In this document: positions 14,491 to 21,379 of the stretch, in pieces
Layout: each line of letters begins with the position of its first letter
Numbering within the stretch: the first letter of the stretch is position 1
DNA from: a virus
Virus record (IMG/VR): IMGVR_UViG_3300044691_000229
Coordinates: 1-64,000 of that record
Length of the DNA stretch: 64,000 nucleotides
Reading direction: 5' to 3' (one strand)
The notes under the pieces: generated by a model
Told to the model about the DNA's origin: nothing
Database searches by the model: none
The model's input: only the letters and a program-made list of their open reading frames with translations
Position numbers and translations under genes: made by a program

Positions 14491-14503
14491 AAGGAGGTGA
14501 TAA
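14491..14503 (+). promoter_or_regulatory. Full-length Shine-Dalgarno sequence
   Basis: AAGGAGGTGAT directly before ATG 14504 is complementary to the whole 16S rRNA tail, which is unusual among the weak, overlapping starts of this arm. It predicts strong translation of the 239-aa protein. Confidence 0.75.
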
Positions 14504-15223
14504 ATGCGTCGTCACGGGAGATATGTATCGCGTGCTCCAGACGAACGTTCTTCGATTGGAGATAGCTATGTTGTCGGGGCGGTGAGCAAGCTCAGCCGGA
14601 CATGCGGAGCGACCGTCGCAACGATGACGCACTACCCGCACAGCCGGGAAGGCACGCTGCCCATGCTGTTTCGCGACGACGACCTTGCCAAGCTCGAAGC
14701 AGTACGCGGGATGGTCGATCCGATGAGCGACACTGAGGTCTATGGGATCGCCCCCGACGTCCACCTGACTATCAACTATAAAGAGGCACGCGTGCCTACG
14801 ATCGACGCTAACCGGCTCTTTATGCAGCAAGATCGCATCACACCGCTCGTGAGCTTCATCGCCGAGGTAAAGGCCATCCACGACAAGTTCGAGGAAGTGA
14901 AGGCTGTCCTGCGTTGGCTTAATTGCAATGCCACCCCTGGAGCGATCCGGTATTACTGGCCGACGATACTTGAGCTCTGTCCCAACTCGCCGGCCTTTGC
15001 CGATCTTCAGAATGTGCCGACACGGTACCATAATCCCCCGGGTATCCATAACTGGTTGCAATCTATTAGGGATGCAGCAGCTACAGTAGCCGGCTCGCTG
15101 CTCCTCCCAAGTGATGCTGCGCCTCGCCTGAAGAAACAAATGTGGTTGACTTTCGCGAGTACGACTGTGCATCTGGGAAGCGAAATATTATATATTACGG
15201 ACCAGATGACCTATTACCTCTAG
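14504..15223 (+). CDS. Hypothetical protein, 239 aa, strong ribosome site
   Basis: Follows a terminator and a full Shine-Dalgarno sequence, so it is probably the first gene of the replication transcript and made in quantity. Helical middle (FIAEVKAIHDKFEEVKAVLRWLNCNATPGAIRYYWPTIL) with a loosely conserved LPSDAAPR tail. No catalytic motif seen. Its place immediately before DNA polymerase suggests a replication accessory or DNA-binding role. Not recognised. Confidence 0.75.
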   Translation: MRRHGRYVSRAPDERSSIGDSYVVGAVSKLSRTCGATVATMTHYPHSREGTLPMLFRDDDLAKLEAVRGMVDPMSDTEVYGIAPDVHLTINYKEARVPTIDANRLFMQQDRITPLVSFIAEVKAIHDKFEEVKAVLRWLNCNATPGAIRYYWPTILELCPNSPAFADLQNVPTRYHNPPGIHNWLQSIRDAAATVAGSLLLPSDAAPRLKKQMWLTFASTTVHLGSEILYITDQMTYYL

Positions 15224-15230
15224 GACCCCC

Positions 15231-17255
15231 ATGCTGCCTTCACCGCCGCGCAAAAAGCATCTTCTGCTGATCGACCTTGAGACCTACTGGGACAAGGACT
15301 ATACCCTGCAGAAGATGTCTACCCCCGAGTACATCCTCGACCCCCGGTGGGAGTTGCAGATGGCGGCTGTGAAGGCTGACTACGAGCCACACCAGATCAT
15401 CGACGGTCCCGATTTCGGAAAATGGTTGGGTCAGTATGACCCAACAATTACCACCACGGTAACTTTCAACAGCCTTTTCGACAACTCCGCGATCGCGTGG
15501 CACTACGGCTATGTGCCGCACACCATGCTGGACGCGATGGGCATGGCCCGTGCCCTCTTAGGGCACGAATTAACAAGCTTCTCGCTCGCCGCGCTATCAG
15601 AGTTTTTCGGTCTGCCGCCCAAGGGTCACCTGATGACGAAGGGCATGCGGCGGACTGATATCATGTCGGCTGGGCTCTGGCCGAAGTTCTGCGACTATGC
15701 GCTCCGCGACAACATGAACGCCGAGCAGATTTTCCTGAAGCTCTATCCGCAGTTCCCGTGGTCCGAGCGTCGCATCATGGACATGGTGCTGCGCTGCTGC
15801 GTCGTGCCGCGGTTCCACGTCAATGTCCCCATGCTGAGGGATCACCTGAAGGACGTGAAGGCGGCCAAGGAGCAGATGCTGGTAGACGCTAATAACGTCG
15901 ACCCCAAAATCATCATGTCTACGCCGAAGTTCAAAGCACTCCTGGAACAGCACGGCGTCGAAGTTGAGATGAAGCTCTCGCCGGCGACCGGCAAGGAGAC
16001 GCCCTGCTTCGCCAAGACCGATGAGTTCATGGAGACACTGCAGGATCATCCTGACCCTGTGGTGGCCGCGTGTGCAGCTGCGCGCATAGGTTTGAAGAGC
16101 ACACTTGAAGAGACACGAACCGAGAAGCTCTTAGGTATTGCCTCTCTGCCGTGGCCGGTCTCCGACGAGAAGATTAAAGCAAGTAGGGCCCTGGCAGCAG
16201 AGTTCGATCCTAACTTCACACCGTTGGATCACCCCACAGTCCCTCTGATGCCCATCCCACTCAGATATGGCGGCGCCCACACGCACAGATTATCTGGCGA
16301 GTGGAAGATGAACATGCAGAACATGCCGACGGTGCGAGGCTCGAAAGGGAAGAGCAAGCTGCGGCTTAGCCTGCTCGCGCCTCCCGGCCACACCGTTGTC
16401 ACTTGCGATCTCTCCCAGATCGAAGCCCGGCTCTCTGCGTGGATTTGCGGCTGTACGCGGCTGGTCGCCGAGTTCGCGAACGACAAAGACCCGTACAGCC
16501 TCCTGGCGGCCGAAATCTTCGGTAGGCCTGGGCTCAACCGCAAGCTCAAGGATGCTGCTGGAAATCTGGTCTACCCGATCGAAGGCTTCATCGGCAAAAC
16601 CGGTATTCTGGGGCTGGGCTACGGTTGCGGCAAAGACAATTTCGACACGATGGTAGTCAAGTCGGCGCGCAAGGACGGGCTGGACATCTCGCAGAAGTAT
16701 ACGCGGGCGATCGGTGACAGGGCTGTCGACGCGTACCGCAGCCGCTACTACGAGATACCGCGCGGCTGGCGCATCCTCGACCAGCTGATCTTCACCTCGT
16801 GGATGTCCGGCTCCGGGCAGGCGAAATTCGGCCCGTGTATAATCTCTCGCGGGAACGTGCTGCTGCCCTCGGGCCTGAGCCTTCGCTACGCCGAACCGCA
16901 ACAGCGCATCAATAGCGCGACCGGGCGCACCGAGTATTGTTACCGCTACGGTAAATTTTGGCACAAACTCTATGGCGCCAAGTTCCTCGAAAACATCGTT
17001 CAGGCTCTGGCGCGCATCGTCGTGATGAATGCTGCGCTCCGCATCCGCGACCGCGGGCTTCACACGGTTAACCCTGCCGACTATTTCTTTAATTTACAGG
17101 CTCATGACGAACTTGTGTTCTTGGTTCAGAATGCAGAAGTTGACAGAGCGAAAGCGATAATTTTAGAAGAGATGCGACGGCGCCCGTCGTGGGCACCAGA
17201 CGCGCCAATCGATGCTGAGCTCGGTCAAGGCGCCTCATATGGAGCAGCAAAATGA
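15231..17255 (+). CDS. Family A DNA polymerase with 3'-5' exonuclease domain
   Basis: 674 aa. Exonuclease domain: Exo I LIDLET (Asp15, Glu17), Exo II FNSLFDN (Asp84), Exo III YALRD (Asp160). Polymerase domain: motif A CDLSQIEAR (Asp393, Glu398, Arg400), motif B KTGILGLGYG (Lys456, Tyr464) and motif C AHDE (His625-Asp626-Glu627). All catalytic residues are present, so this is a complete replicative polymerase of the phage type without a 5' nuclease. Two palindromes lie within it: 15448-15462, encoding residues 73-78 just before the Exo II motif, and 16940-16954, encoding YCYRYGK about 50 residues before the conserved C-terminal helix. Overlaps the next gene by four bases. Confidence 0.95.
   Translation: MLPSPPRKKHLLLIDLETYWDKDYTLQKMSTPEYILDPRWELQMAAVKADYEPHQIIDGPDFGKWLGQYDPTITTTVTFNSLFDNSAIAWHYGYVPHTMLDAMGMARALLGHELTSFSLAALSEFFGLPPKGHLMTKGMRRTDIMSAGLWPKFCDYALRDNMNAEQIFLKLYPQFPWSERRIMDMVLRCCVVPRFHVNVPMLRDHLKDVKAAKEQMLVDANNVDPKIIMSTPKFKALLEQHGVEVEMKLSPATGKETPCFAKTDEFMETLQDHPDPVVAACAAARIGLKSTLEETRTEKLLGIASLPWPVSDEKIKASRALAAEFDPNFTPLDHPTVPLMPIPLRYGGAHTHRLSGEWKMNMQNMPTVRGSKGKSKLRLSLLAPPGHTVVTCDLSQIEARLSAWICGCTRLVAEFANDKDPYSLLAAEIFGRPGLNRKLKDAAGNLVYPIEGFIGKTGILGLGYGCGKDNFDTMVVKSARKDGLDISQKYTRAIGDRAVDAYRSRYYEIPRGWRILDQLIFTSWMSGSGQAKFGPCIISRGNVLLPSGLSLRYAEPQQRINSATGRTEYCYRYGKFWHKLYGAKFLENIVQALARIVVMNAALRIRDRGLHTVNPADYFFNLQAHDELVFLVQNAEVDRAKAIILEEMRRRPSWAPDAPIDAELGQGASYGAAK
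15448..15462. repeat. Dispersed palindrome, site 6 (one arm mismatch)
   Basis: TTACCACCACGGTAA inside the polymerase gene, read as ITTTVT beside Exo II. One base of the left arm differs, as if constrained or drifting. Confidence 0.7.
16940..16954. repeat. Dispersed palindrome, site 7 (variant centre)
   Basis: TTACCGCTACGGTAA inside the polymerase gene, read in another frame as CYRYGK. Both arms are intact. Confidence 0.75.
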
Positions 17256-17692
17256 GTTCGCCACCTGTCACTGTCTCTAAGAAAATTTATCTCGCCGGCC
17301 CCATGCAAAATATCCCAAACTTCAATTTCCCACGTTTCAACGCCGTCGCCCAAGCCCTCCGCGGCAGCGGCCATGAAGTATTCAACCCAGCCGAGAAAGA
17401 CATCGAGCGCCACGGCGGCACCGACATCTCCGCAGGAAATTCCACCGGCTCCCTGGACAAGTCCAAGACGGAGCACAAGTTCAACCTCCGACAAGCCCTC
17501 AAGGAAGACACGGCGTATATCTGCGACCATGCCGACTGTATTTGTCTCCTGCCGGGTTGGGAGAAATCCAACGGTGCGATGGCAGAGCATCGGCTGGCCG
17601 TGGCTCTCCTGTCCGAGGGGATGGAGATCGTCTACCTGGCCGACGAGCTGTGCGCGATGATCGAGGGTACGGTGGACAAGTCCAATGCGTAA
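17252..17692 (+). CDS. DUF4406 / nucleoside 2-deoxyribosyltransferase-like protein
   Basis: 146 aa. Opens with the family signature KIYLAGPM...NFPRFNAVAQALRGSGHEVFNPAE, then CDHADCICLLPGWEKSNGAMAEHRLAVAL, which resembles the catalytic Asp/Glu loop of nucleoside 2-deoxyribosyltransferase-fold proteins (GW..S.GA..E). It probably acts on nucleosides or nucleotides beside the polymerase. ATGA overlap with polymerase supports co-expression. Substrate unknown. Compared with canonical members there is an insertion (ISAGNSTGSLDKSKTEHKF). Confidence 0.85.
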   Translation: MSSPPVTVSKKIYLAGPMQNIPNFNFPRFNAVAQALRGSGHEVFNPAEKDIERHGGTDISAGNSTGSLDKSKTEHKFNLRQALKEDTAYICDHADCICLLPGWEKSNGAMAEHRLAVALLSEGMEIVYLADELCAMIEGTVDKSNA

Positions 17693-18185
17693 GAACAACC
17701 CCTTCGACCACCAGTCCATCGGCAGCAAGAACGCTAGACGTGCCGCTACCGCGCACGCGCGGTCTCTTTCATCGGCCGCCGCGCACCCGCTTTTTCCCGC
17801 TAACGAAAATCCGCCCGCCGCCGCCGCGCCACCCGACCATCCGCCGCCGGCGCAGCGCCTCTTGCAGACTGACAGCAAGCAACGGAAGCGCTATCCGCTC
17901 TTCAGCGGCTTGATGGCCTATTTTCCCGATGCCTGCGCCGCGGTCGCCGAGGTGTCGCTTATCGGCAACGAGCAACACAACCCCGGCCAGCCACTACACC
18001 ATGCTCGCGGTAAGTCGACTGACCATCTTGACTGCATCTTGCGGCACGCGGCTGAAGCGGGCGGGTTCGACGGCAAGATACGCCACAGCGCGGCCTTGGC
18101 GTGGCGGGCGCTTGCCAATCTACAGGAAGAGCTGGAAAACGAAATGGGTTTTCCTTTGCCCCGCGGCGCCAGGTCCGCGGAATAA
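17685..18185 (+). CDS. dATP/dGTP diphosphohydrolase-like protein (DUF5664 type)
   Basis: 166 aa. A disordered, Pro/Ala-rich first 60 residues is followed by a conserved domain: KQRKRYPLFSGLMAYFPDA, GNEQHNPGQPLHHARGKSTD, HLDCILRHAAEAGG and HSAALAWRALANLQEELE. I recognise this as the family named dATP/dGTP diphosphohydrolase N-terminal domain in phages. It should tune nucleotide pools with the DUF4406 neighbour. No PurZ-like gene is present, so there is no sign of a 2-aminoadenine genome. The stop TAA is followed directly by the palindrome. Confidence 0.75.
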   Translation: MRKNNPFDHQSIGSKNARRAATAHARSLSSAAAHPLFPANENPPAAAAPPDHPPPAQRLLQTDSKQRKRYPLFSGLMAYFPDACAAVAEVSLIGNEQHNPGQPLHHARGKSTDHLDCILRHAAEAGGFDGKIRHSAALAWRALANLQEELENEMGFPLPRGARSAE

Positions 18186-18200
18186 TTACCGCCACGGTAA
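18186..18200. repeat. Dispersed palindrome, site 8
   Basis: TTACCGCCACGGTAA, beginning on the base after the DUF5664 stop codon and ending 15 bases before a TTG start. Confidence 0.9.
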
Positions 18201-18215
18201 CAAACGGGTTTAGAT

Positions 18216-18410
18216 TTGAGCACTCCGGCCAGGGACGAGCGACGAGAACAAGAACTGGCGCGCGGCCAGCAAGTGGCAGCGCTGCAGATTTTGTCGGAGC
18301 GGTTCAACCCAGACCATGTGCCGGAAACCCACCCCGTGCCGGTGTCCAAAGAGGAACGCCGGCGACGTGACGAGTACCGCCAACGTATGGGAGCGCAGGT
18401 CCAAAAATGA
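18216..18410 (+). CDS. Small charged protein, 64 aa, TTG start
   Basis: Very charged helical protein (ARDERREQELARGQQVAALQILSERF, EERRRRDEYRQRMG). TTG 18216 is the only usable start and has no good ribosome site. Stop overlaps the next ATG. Function unknown. Confidence 0.5.
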   Translation: MSTPARDERREQELARGQQVAALQILSERFNPDHVPETHPVPVSKEERRRRDEYRQRMGAQVQK

Positions 18411-18651
18411 ACAACAGCTTTATCACGGTGTCCGACGTAGAGCGTCTTGCCAAAGCCGGCGTCACGATCACGTTCGAGGCCATCAAGGATAAGGTCCTTA
18501 GCGATCCGATGCGACTGAGTTCAAGGACAAGGTCTACGTATTTGTGGCGCCGCGCACTGCTGAGCCGTTCATGCTGACCGACGCGGCATCTCTATATCCA
18601 TCCGACAAACTCATGGCCGAACTGGCGTTGTGGGAAAGTACCAACAAATGA
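18407..18651 (+). pseudogene. Small gene broken by a one-base frameshift
   Basis: ATG 18407 (ATGA overlap) opens MNNSFITVSDVERLAKAGVTITF and continues to about KVLSDP. Near 18510-18516 the coherent frame shifts to ATEFKDKVYVFVAPRTAEPF and on to ELALWESTNK, ending at TGA 18649-18651, which itself overlaps the next ATG. The whole span is 245 bases, one short of 82 codons. The two halves plus the intact overlaps at both ends argue for one 81-aa gene with a deleted base after GATCCGAT. It could be real decay, a sequencing error or, less likely, programmed frameshifting. Confidence 0.7.
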
Positions 18652-19382
18652 AGATCGAAGGTCACCCTAAAGCAGCGCCGCGCCAGAAGGCTTGGGCCTG
18701 GAGCTACTCCAAGCTGAAAAACTTCGAGGTGTGCCCGAAGAAGCACTACGAAGTCGATCTCGCGAAGACCTACGAGGAAGAGGAAGAACCCGATGGCCCG
18801 CTCGCGTGGGGTAACCGGGTTCACAAGGCACTGGCGGCGGCTCTCTTAGGGACGGCTGCTCTGCCAGCTGAAATGAAAGAGTATGCCGGATGGGTTGACC
18901 GGGTTAAGCACGGTCGTGGGCAGCTGTTAGTTGAACAGAAATTTGCAATTAATCGGCAGTTCCAAAAGACGGCGTATTTTGCCGATGATGTCTGGTATCG
19001 CGGCGTCGGCGACGTCGTGCGTATCGACACCCCATTCGTTGCACGGGACGGCACTCCCTGCCATCTCGCGTTGGTGATGGACTGGAAAACAGGCAAGATT
19101 TTGGAGGACCCGGTTCAGCTGATGCTAATGGCCCAGTGTATCTTCAGTCACTATCCAACTGTCACTCATGTGCGGAGTGAGTATGTATGGCTGAAGGACG
19201 ACTGTACCACGCCAGAGCTCTTCACGCGTAAGGAAGTCGGCGACCAATGGATCGGGCTTCTCGACCGCGTCAACGCACTAGAGCACGCCGCCAAGACCAT
19301 GAACTATCCCCCCAAGCCCGGTCGTCTCTGCAAGCGATACTGCCCTGTTGAAAGTTGTCCCTTTCACAAGAAGGGTGCGTGA
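18648..19382 (+). CDS. Cas4/RecB-like PD-(D/E)XK nuclease with Fe-S cysteines
   Basis: 244 aa. N-terminal WSYSKLKNFEVCP carries Cys29. WGNRVHKAL supplies the motif I histidine (His59). GVGDVVRID supplies Asp122, and MDWKTGK gives the D-x-K pair (Asp145, Lys147), followed by QLMLMAQCIF (motif QhxxY region). C-terminal Cys228, Cys232 and Cys237 with Cys29 form the four-cysteine set that holds an iron-sulfur cluster in Cas4/AddB-type exonucleases. Predicted single-strand DNA exonuclease for recombination or genome processing, in a run with VRR-NUC, helicase and endonuclease VII. No CRISPR genes are near. Confidence 0.88.
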   Translation: MKIEGHPKAAPRQKAWAWSYSKLKNFEVCPKKHYEVDLAKTYEEEEEPDGPLAWGNRVHKALAAALLGTAALPAEMKEYAGWVDRVKHGRGQLLVEQKFAINRQFQKTAYFADDVWYRGVGDVVRIDTPFVARDGTPCHLALVMDWKTGKILEDPVQLMLMAQCIFSHYPTVTHVRSEYVWLKDDCTTPELFTRKEVGDQWIGLLDRVNALEHAAKTMNYPPKPGRLCKRYCPVESCPFHKKGA

Positions 19383-19597
19383 TGGCAATCGAAGATCACT
19401 ATCCCGATCACAATGACTGGACGCGCACGCCAGTCTGGCACCCCAGGTTCTGGTTGGGGTATCAGATGCGGCGTTGGCGTTGGGACGGCTACTCGATAGG
19501 AGACTTCTACGATGGCATCTGGGAGTATGCGAGCTACAGACGTTGCGCTCATGAAGCGCTGGAGCAAATCGGTACAGGATCATATGGCAAAGCATAG
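19382..19597 (+). CDS. Hypothetical protein, 71 aa
   Basis: TGATG overlap with the nuclease gene. Aromatic-rich (DHYPDHNDWTRTPVWHPRFWLGYQMRRWRWDGYSIGDFYDGIWEYASYRR) with no membrane segment. Unrecognised. Overlaps the next gene by 14 bases. Confidence 0.6.
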   Translation: MAIEDHYPDHNDWTRTPVWHPRFWLGYQMRRWRWDGYSIGDFYDGIWEYASYRRCAHEALEQIGTGSYGKA

Positions 19598-19874
19598 TGG
19601 GCTCAGCGGTGTCGGCTCGTCGCCGCGTAACTGGCGCCCCGAGTGGCACCGCACACCGTGGTGGGCGTTCTGGCGGCCGGCGTGGCGCAGGGAAAAGCCC
19701 GGCATCTTTTTTGGCACCACGCCCGAGTGGGAGTACCAGACGCACAAGCAGCGTGCTCGCGAGTTTTTGAAGGAGAATTTTAGTGACGAAGAGCAACTTA
19801 CGCGCAACGTTTGGGCCGCGAAAACGCCGCACTATACCACCATGGGGCTTGGCGGCAAAAAAGCCAAAATCTAA
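19584..19874 (+). CDS. Hypothetical protein, 96 aa
   Basis: ATG 19584. Trp- and Arg-rich first half (WRPEWHRTPWWAFWRPAWRR) and a basic tail ending GGKKAKI. Resembles its neighbour at 19382 in composition (W/H/R-rich), so the two may be related. Overlapped by the GTG frame at 19783. Function unknown. Confidence 0.5.
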   Translation: MAKHSGLSGVGSSPRNWRPEWHRTPWWAFWRPAWRREKPGIFFGTTPEWEYQTHKQRAREFLKENFSDEEQLTRNVWAAKTPHYTTMGLGGKKAKI

Positions 19875-19968
19875 GCCTGCCCGACGCGGCAAGGTAAAAC
19901 CGGTGAAATATACCGGGCCGGCGTGGATCGGACAGTCACACACAGCGAGGTTAGTCAATGGAACATAA
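19783..19968 (+). CDS. Small basic protein, 61 aa, GTG start
   Basis: GTG 19783 has a good AAGGAG seven bases ahead. Product is strongly basic (FGPRKRRTIPPWGLAAKKPKSKPARRGKVKP), perhaps nucleic-acid binding. Its first half overlaps the end of the 96-aa gene in another frame, and its end overlaps the micropeptide at 19958. One of the overlapping frames may be spurious. Confidence 0.45.
   Translation: MTKSNLRATFGPRKRRTIPPWGLAAKKPKSKPARRGKVKPVKYTGPAWIGQSHTARLVNGT
19878..19891. repeat. TGCCCGACG-type hairpin repeat, copy 5
   Basis: TGCCCGACGCGGCA, four bases after the stop of the 96-aa gene and inside the small basic GTG gene. Confidence 0.7.
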
Positions 19969-20053
19969 ACGTGTTTTTGAGTTCACGATCAACTTCTGGT
20001 ACGTCGCCTATTGGCTAGGCGTGCTGGTCGTCTATCTGGCGGTGTTCCGATGA
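19958..20053 (+). CDS. 31-aa single-pass membrane micropeptide
   Basis: ATG 19958 reads MEHKRVFEFTINFWYVAYWL, then GVLVVYLAVFR and TGA. Residues 11-29 are one continuous hydrophobic helix after a basic N-terminus, so it should sit in the inner membrane. The TGA overlaps the next ATG (ATGA), and the start lies in the end of the previous frame. Tight packing supports translation. Role unknown. Confidence 0.55.
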   Translation: MEHKRVFEFTINFWYVAYWLGVLVVYLAVFR

Positions 20054-20364
20054 CTACGCTTGAAGAAGCCCTCACGGAAGCTGCGCAGCGGGGCCTCACG
20101 CATCTCACGCTCTATCCGACGTGGAGCAACGACGGCAAGACCATCTATTGGAACGCTCGCGCGACGCCGTCGACAGGACACCAGTATGTCAGCGCCGCGC
20201 ACAGCGACCCGGTGGAGGCCGTCCGCGTGGTGCTCACTGATCTGCCGCGTGCGAAAAAGCGAGTTACCGCCACGGTAACCGCGGAGCAGCTGTTGCGAGA
20301 ATTCGGCAATAGCGAAGTTATATCCGAACCCGAACCGTCACTAAGTCCGGAGCAGTGGAAGTGA
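20050..20364 (+). CDS. Hypothetical protein, 104 aa, containing a palindrome
   Basis: Starts with ATG 20050 (ATGA overlap). The fold looks alpha/beta (LEEALTEAAQRGLTHLTLYP, IYWNARATPSTGHQYVSAAHSDPVEAVRVVL), which resembles small phage proteins of unknown role. The palindrome at 20264-20278 encodes VTATVT at the junction to a poorly structured tail (SEPEPSLSPEQWK). Confidence 0.65.
   Translation: MTTLEEALTEAAQRGLTHLTLYPTWSNDGKTIYWNARATPSTGHQYVSAAHSDPVEAVRVVLTDLPRAKKRVTATVTAEQLLREFGNSEVISEPEPSLSPEQWK
20264..20278. repeat. Dispersed palindrome, site 9
   Basis: TTACCGCCACGGTAA within the 104-aa gene, read as VTATV. Confidence 0.9.
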
Positions 20365-20876
20365 CACCGGAAGGCAAAGTAAAGAAGATGGTCAAGAAGG
20401 CGCTGGACACTCTAGGCGCCGACTGCTGGCGCTTTATGCCTGTGCAGACTGGCTTTGGCTCGCCGGCCCTCGACTACCTTCTCTCTATACGTGGCCGGTT
20501 CGTGGCCATCGAAACCAAGGCTCCGGGGAAGACGCTCACACCCCTCCAGGAGGGGACTAAAGCCGCAATCGAAGCGGCGGGCGGGATAGTGCTCGTTGTC
20601 TGGGACGAGGGCTCGCTCGCTATTGCACTGAAGATTTTACTCGCCATGGAGTTCGCACCTAATGCCCCCACGATTAACAACAAGTTCGGAAGTCTTTCCC
20701 AATGCCTCAAATACGGCAAAGGAGACTACACCGGGAAGATCGAAGCCAAGCGTATCGACAATCCGAAAGTGCAAGGGGAGAGTGACCAACTCCTGCGCTC
20801 CCTCTACCACAGCGCAGCGACTTACCAGGCAGTTGGCCGGGATCATGGCGCACCTCCAAATCCACCCAAACGATAA
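20361..20876 (+). CDS. VRR-NUC-type nuclease, 171 aa
   Basis: GTG 20361 overlaps the upstream stop (GTGA). Residues 1-90 show the VRR-NUC / PD-(D/E)XK plan: a helix with VKKMVKKALDTLG, then TGFGSPALDYLLSIRGRFVAIETKAPGKTLTPLQ (Asp of ALDY, Glu-x-Lys of AIETK, Gln of TPLQ) and GGIVLVVWDEGSL. This fits a phage structure-specific or Holliday-type nuclease. The last 70 residues are not part of that domain. In another frame the DNA around 20810-20925 encodes TRQLAGIMAHLQIHPNDKLS, which resembles a small phage motif, so the 3' end may be frameshifted or hold a second tiny gene. Confidence 0.8.
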   Translation: MTPEGKVKKMVKKALDTLGADCWRFMPVQTGFGSPALDYLLSIRGRFVAIETKAPGKTLTPLQEGTKAAIEAAGGIVLVVWDEGSLAIALKILLAMEFAPNAPTINNKFGSLSQCLKYGKGDYTGKIEAKRIDNPKVQGESDQLLRSLYHSAATYQAVGRDHGAPPNPPKR

Positions 20877-20910
20877 GCTCTCGCAGATGCGGGTGTCGAA
20901 AATCAACGAT

Positions 20911-20925
20911 TTACTGCGACGGTAA
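20911..20925. repeat. Degenerate palindrome, site 10
   Basis: TTACTGCGACGGTAA, two arm or centre changes from the consensus. Its TAA closes the frame ending ...NDLLRR, and the next ATG is three bases later. Confidence 0.5.
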
Positions 20926-20928
20926 CAA

Positions 20929-21147
20929 ATGCGCCTGAAACATTTTCCGCAGATCAAAGCGCGCCGCGGGGACCCGAGGGGCTATACCAGCTGGTTCTGC
21001 ACAAAGCGGTTTCTTGCCGAGTGTTGCGACTGCGCACTGGTGCATGAGTTTCAATTCAAAGTGATCGACGGCAAGCCTGCGTTTCGGCTACGTCGGGCCA
21101 ACGGATACACGAGACGCCAAAGGAAACTTCGCAATGACCCTCGATGA
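20929..21147 (+). CDS. Small zinc-knuckle protein with ECCDCALVHEF motif, 72 aa
   Basis: Residues 30-60 read ECCDCALVHEFQFKVIDGKP, a C-C-x-C-x-x-x-H arrangement likely to bind zinc, with basic ends. A second gene in the late arm (29690) encodes a related QCCNCGMSHKIDYRVKNGKL. Both match a motif I recall as common in Rhizobiales phages. Probably a nucleic-acid-associated factor. Overlaps the next gene. Confidence 0.7.
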   Translation: MRLKHFPQIKARRGDPRGYTSWFCTKRFLAECCDCALVHEFQFKVIDGKPAFRLRRANGYTRRQRKLRNDPR

Positions 21148-21379
21148 CAGACTAGAAGAGATAATCGACATGCTGCGAAACGAGGTTGCGGCGGCGATGC
21201 GCAAGCACCGCTCGATGGCAAGCCCACACGAAGGCCACTCGGTGATCCGGGAAGAGGTTGACGAGCTCTGGGAGCATGTTCGTGCCGACACCGGGGACAC
21301 GCCAGAGGCACGCAAGGAAGCGCTACAGGTGGCGGCGATGGGCATTCGGTATGCAATGGACCTGTGCGATCCAAAATGA
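21134..21379 (+). CDS. Conserved protein with SPHEGHSVIREEVDELWEHV motif, 81 aa
   Basis: Helical protein with MLRNEVAAAMRKHRSMASPHEGHSVIREEVDELWEHV and QVAAMGIRYAMDL. The EExDE pattern recalls MazG-type nucleotide pyrophosphohydrolases in a minimal form, but it is short. The same motif is found in small bacterial and phage proteins of unknown function. ATGA overlap with the helicase gene. Confidence 0.7.
   Translation: MTLDDRLEEIIDMLRNEVAAAMRKHRSMASPHEGHSVIREEVDELWEHVRADTGDTPEARKEALQVAAMGIRYAMDLCDPK

Noticed and set aside
17252-18185. Z-genome (2-aminoadenine) biosynthesis
   Set aside because: DUF5664-like protein is present but no PurZ/adenylosuccinate-synthetase-like or DatZ-like gene was seen.
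18648-19382. Cas4-like gene as part of a CRISPR system
   Set aside because: No cas1/cas2 or repeat-spacer array in the window. Free-standing Cas4/RecB-like nucleases are common in phage recombination modules.
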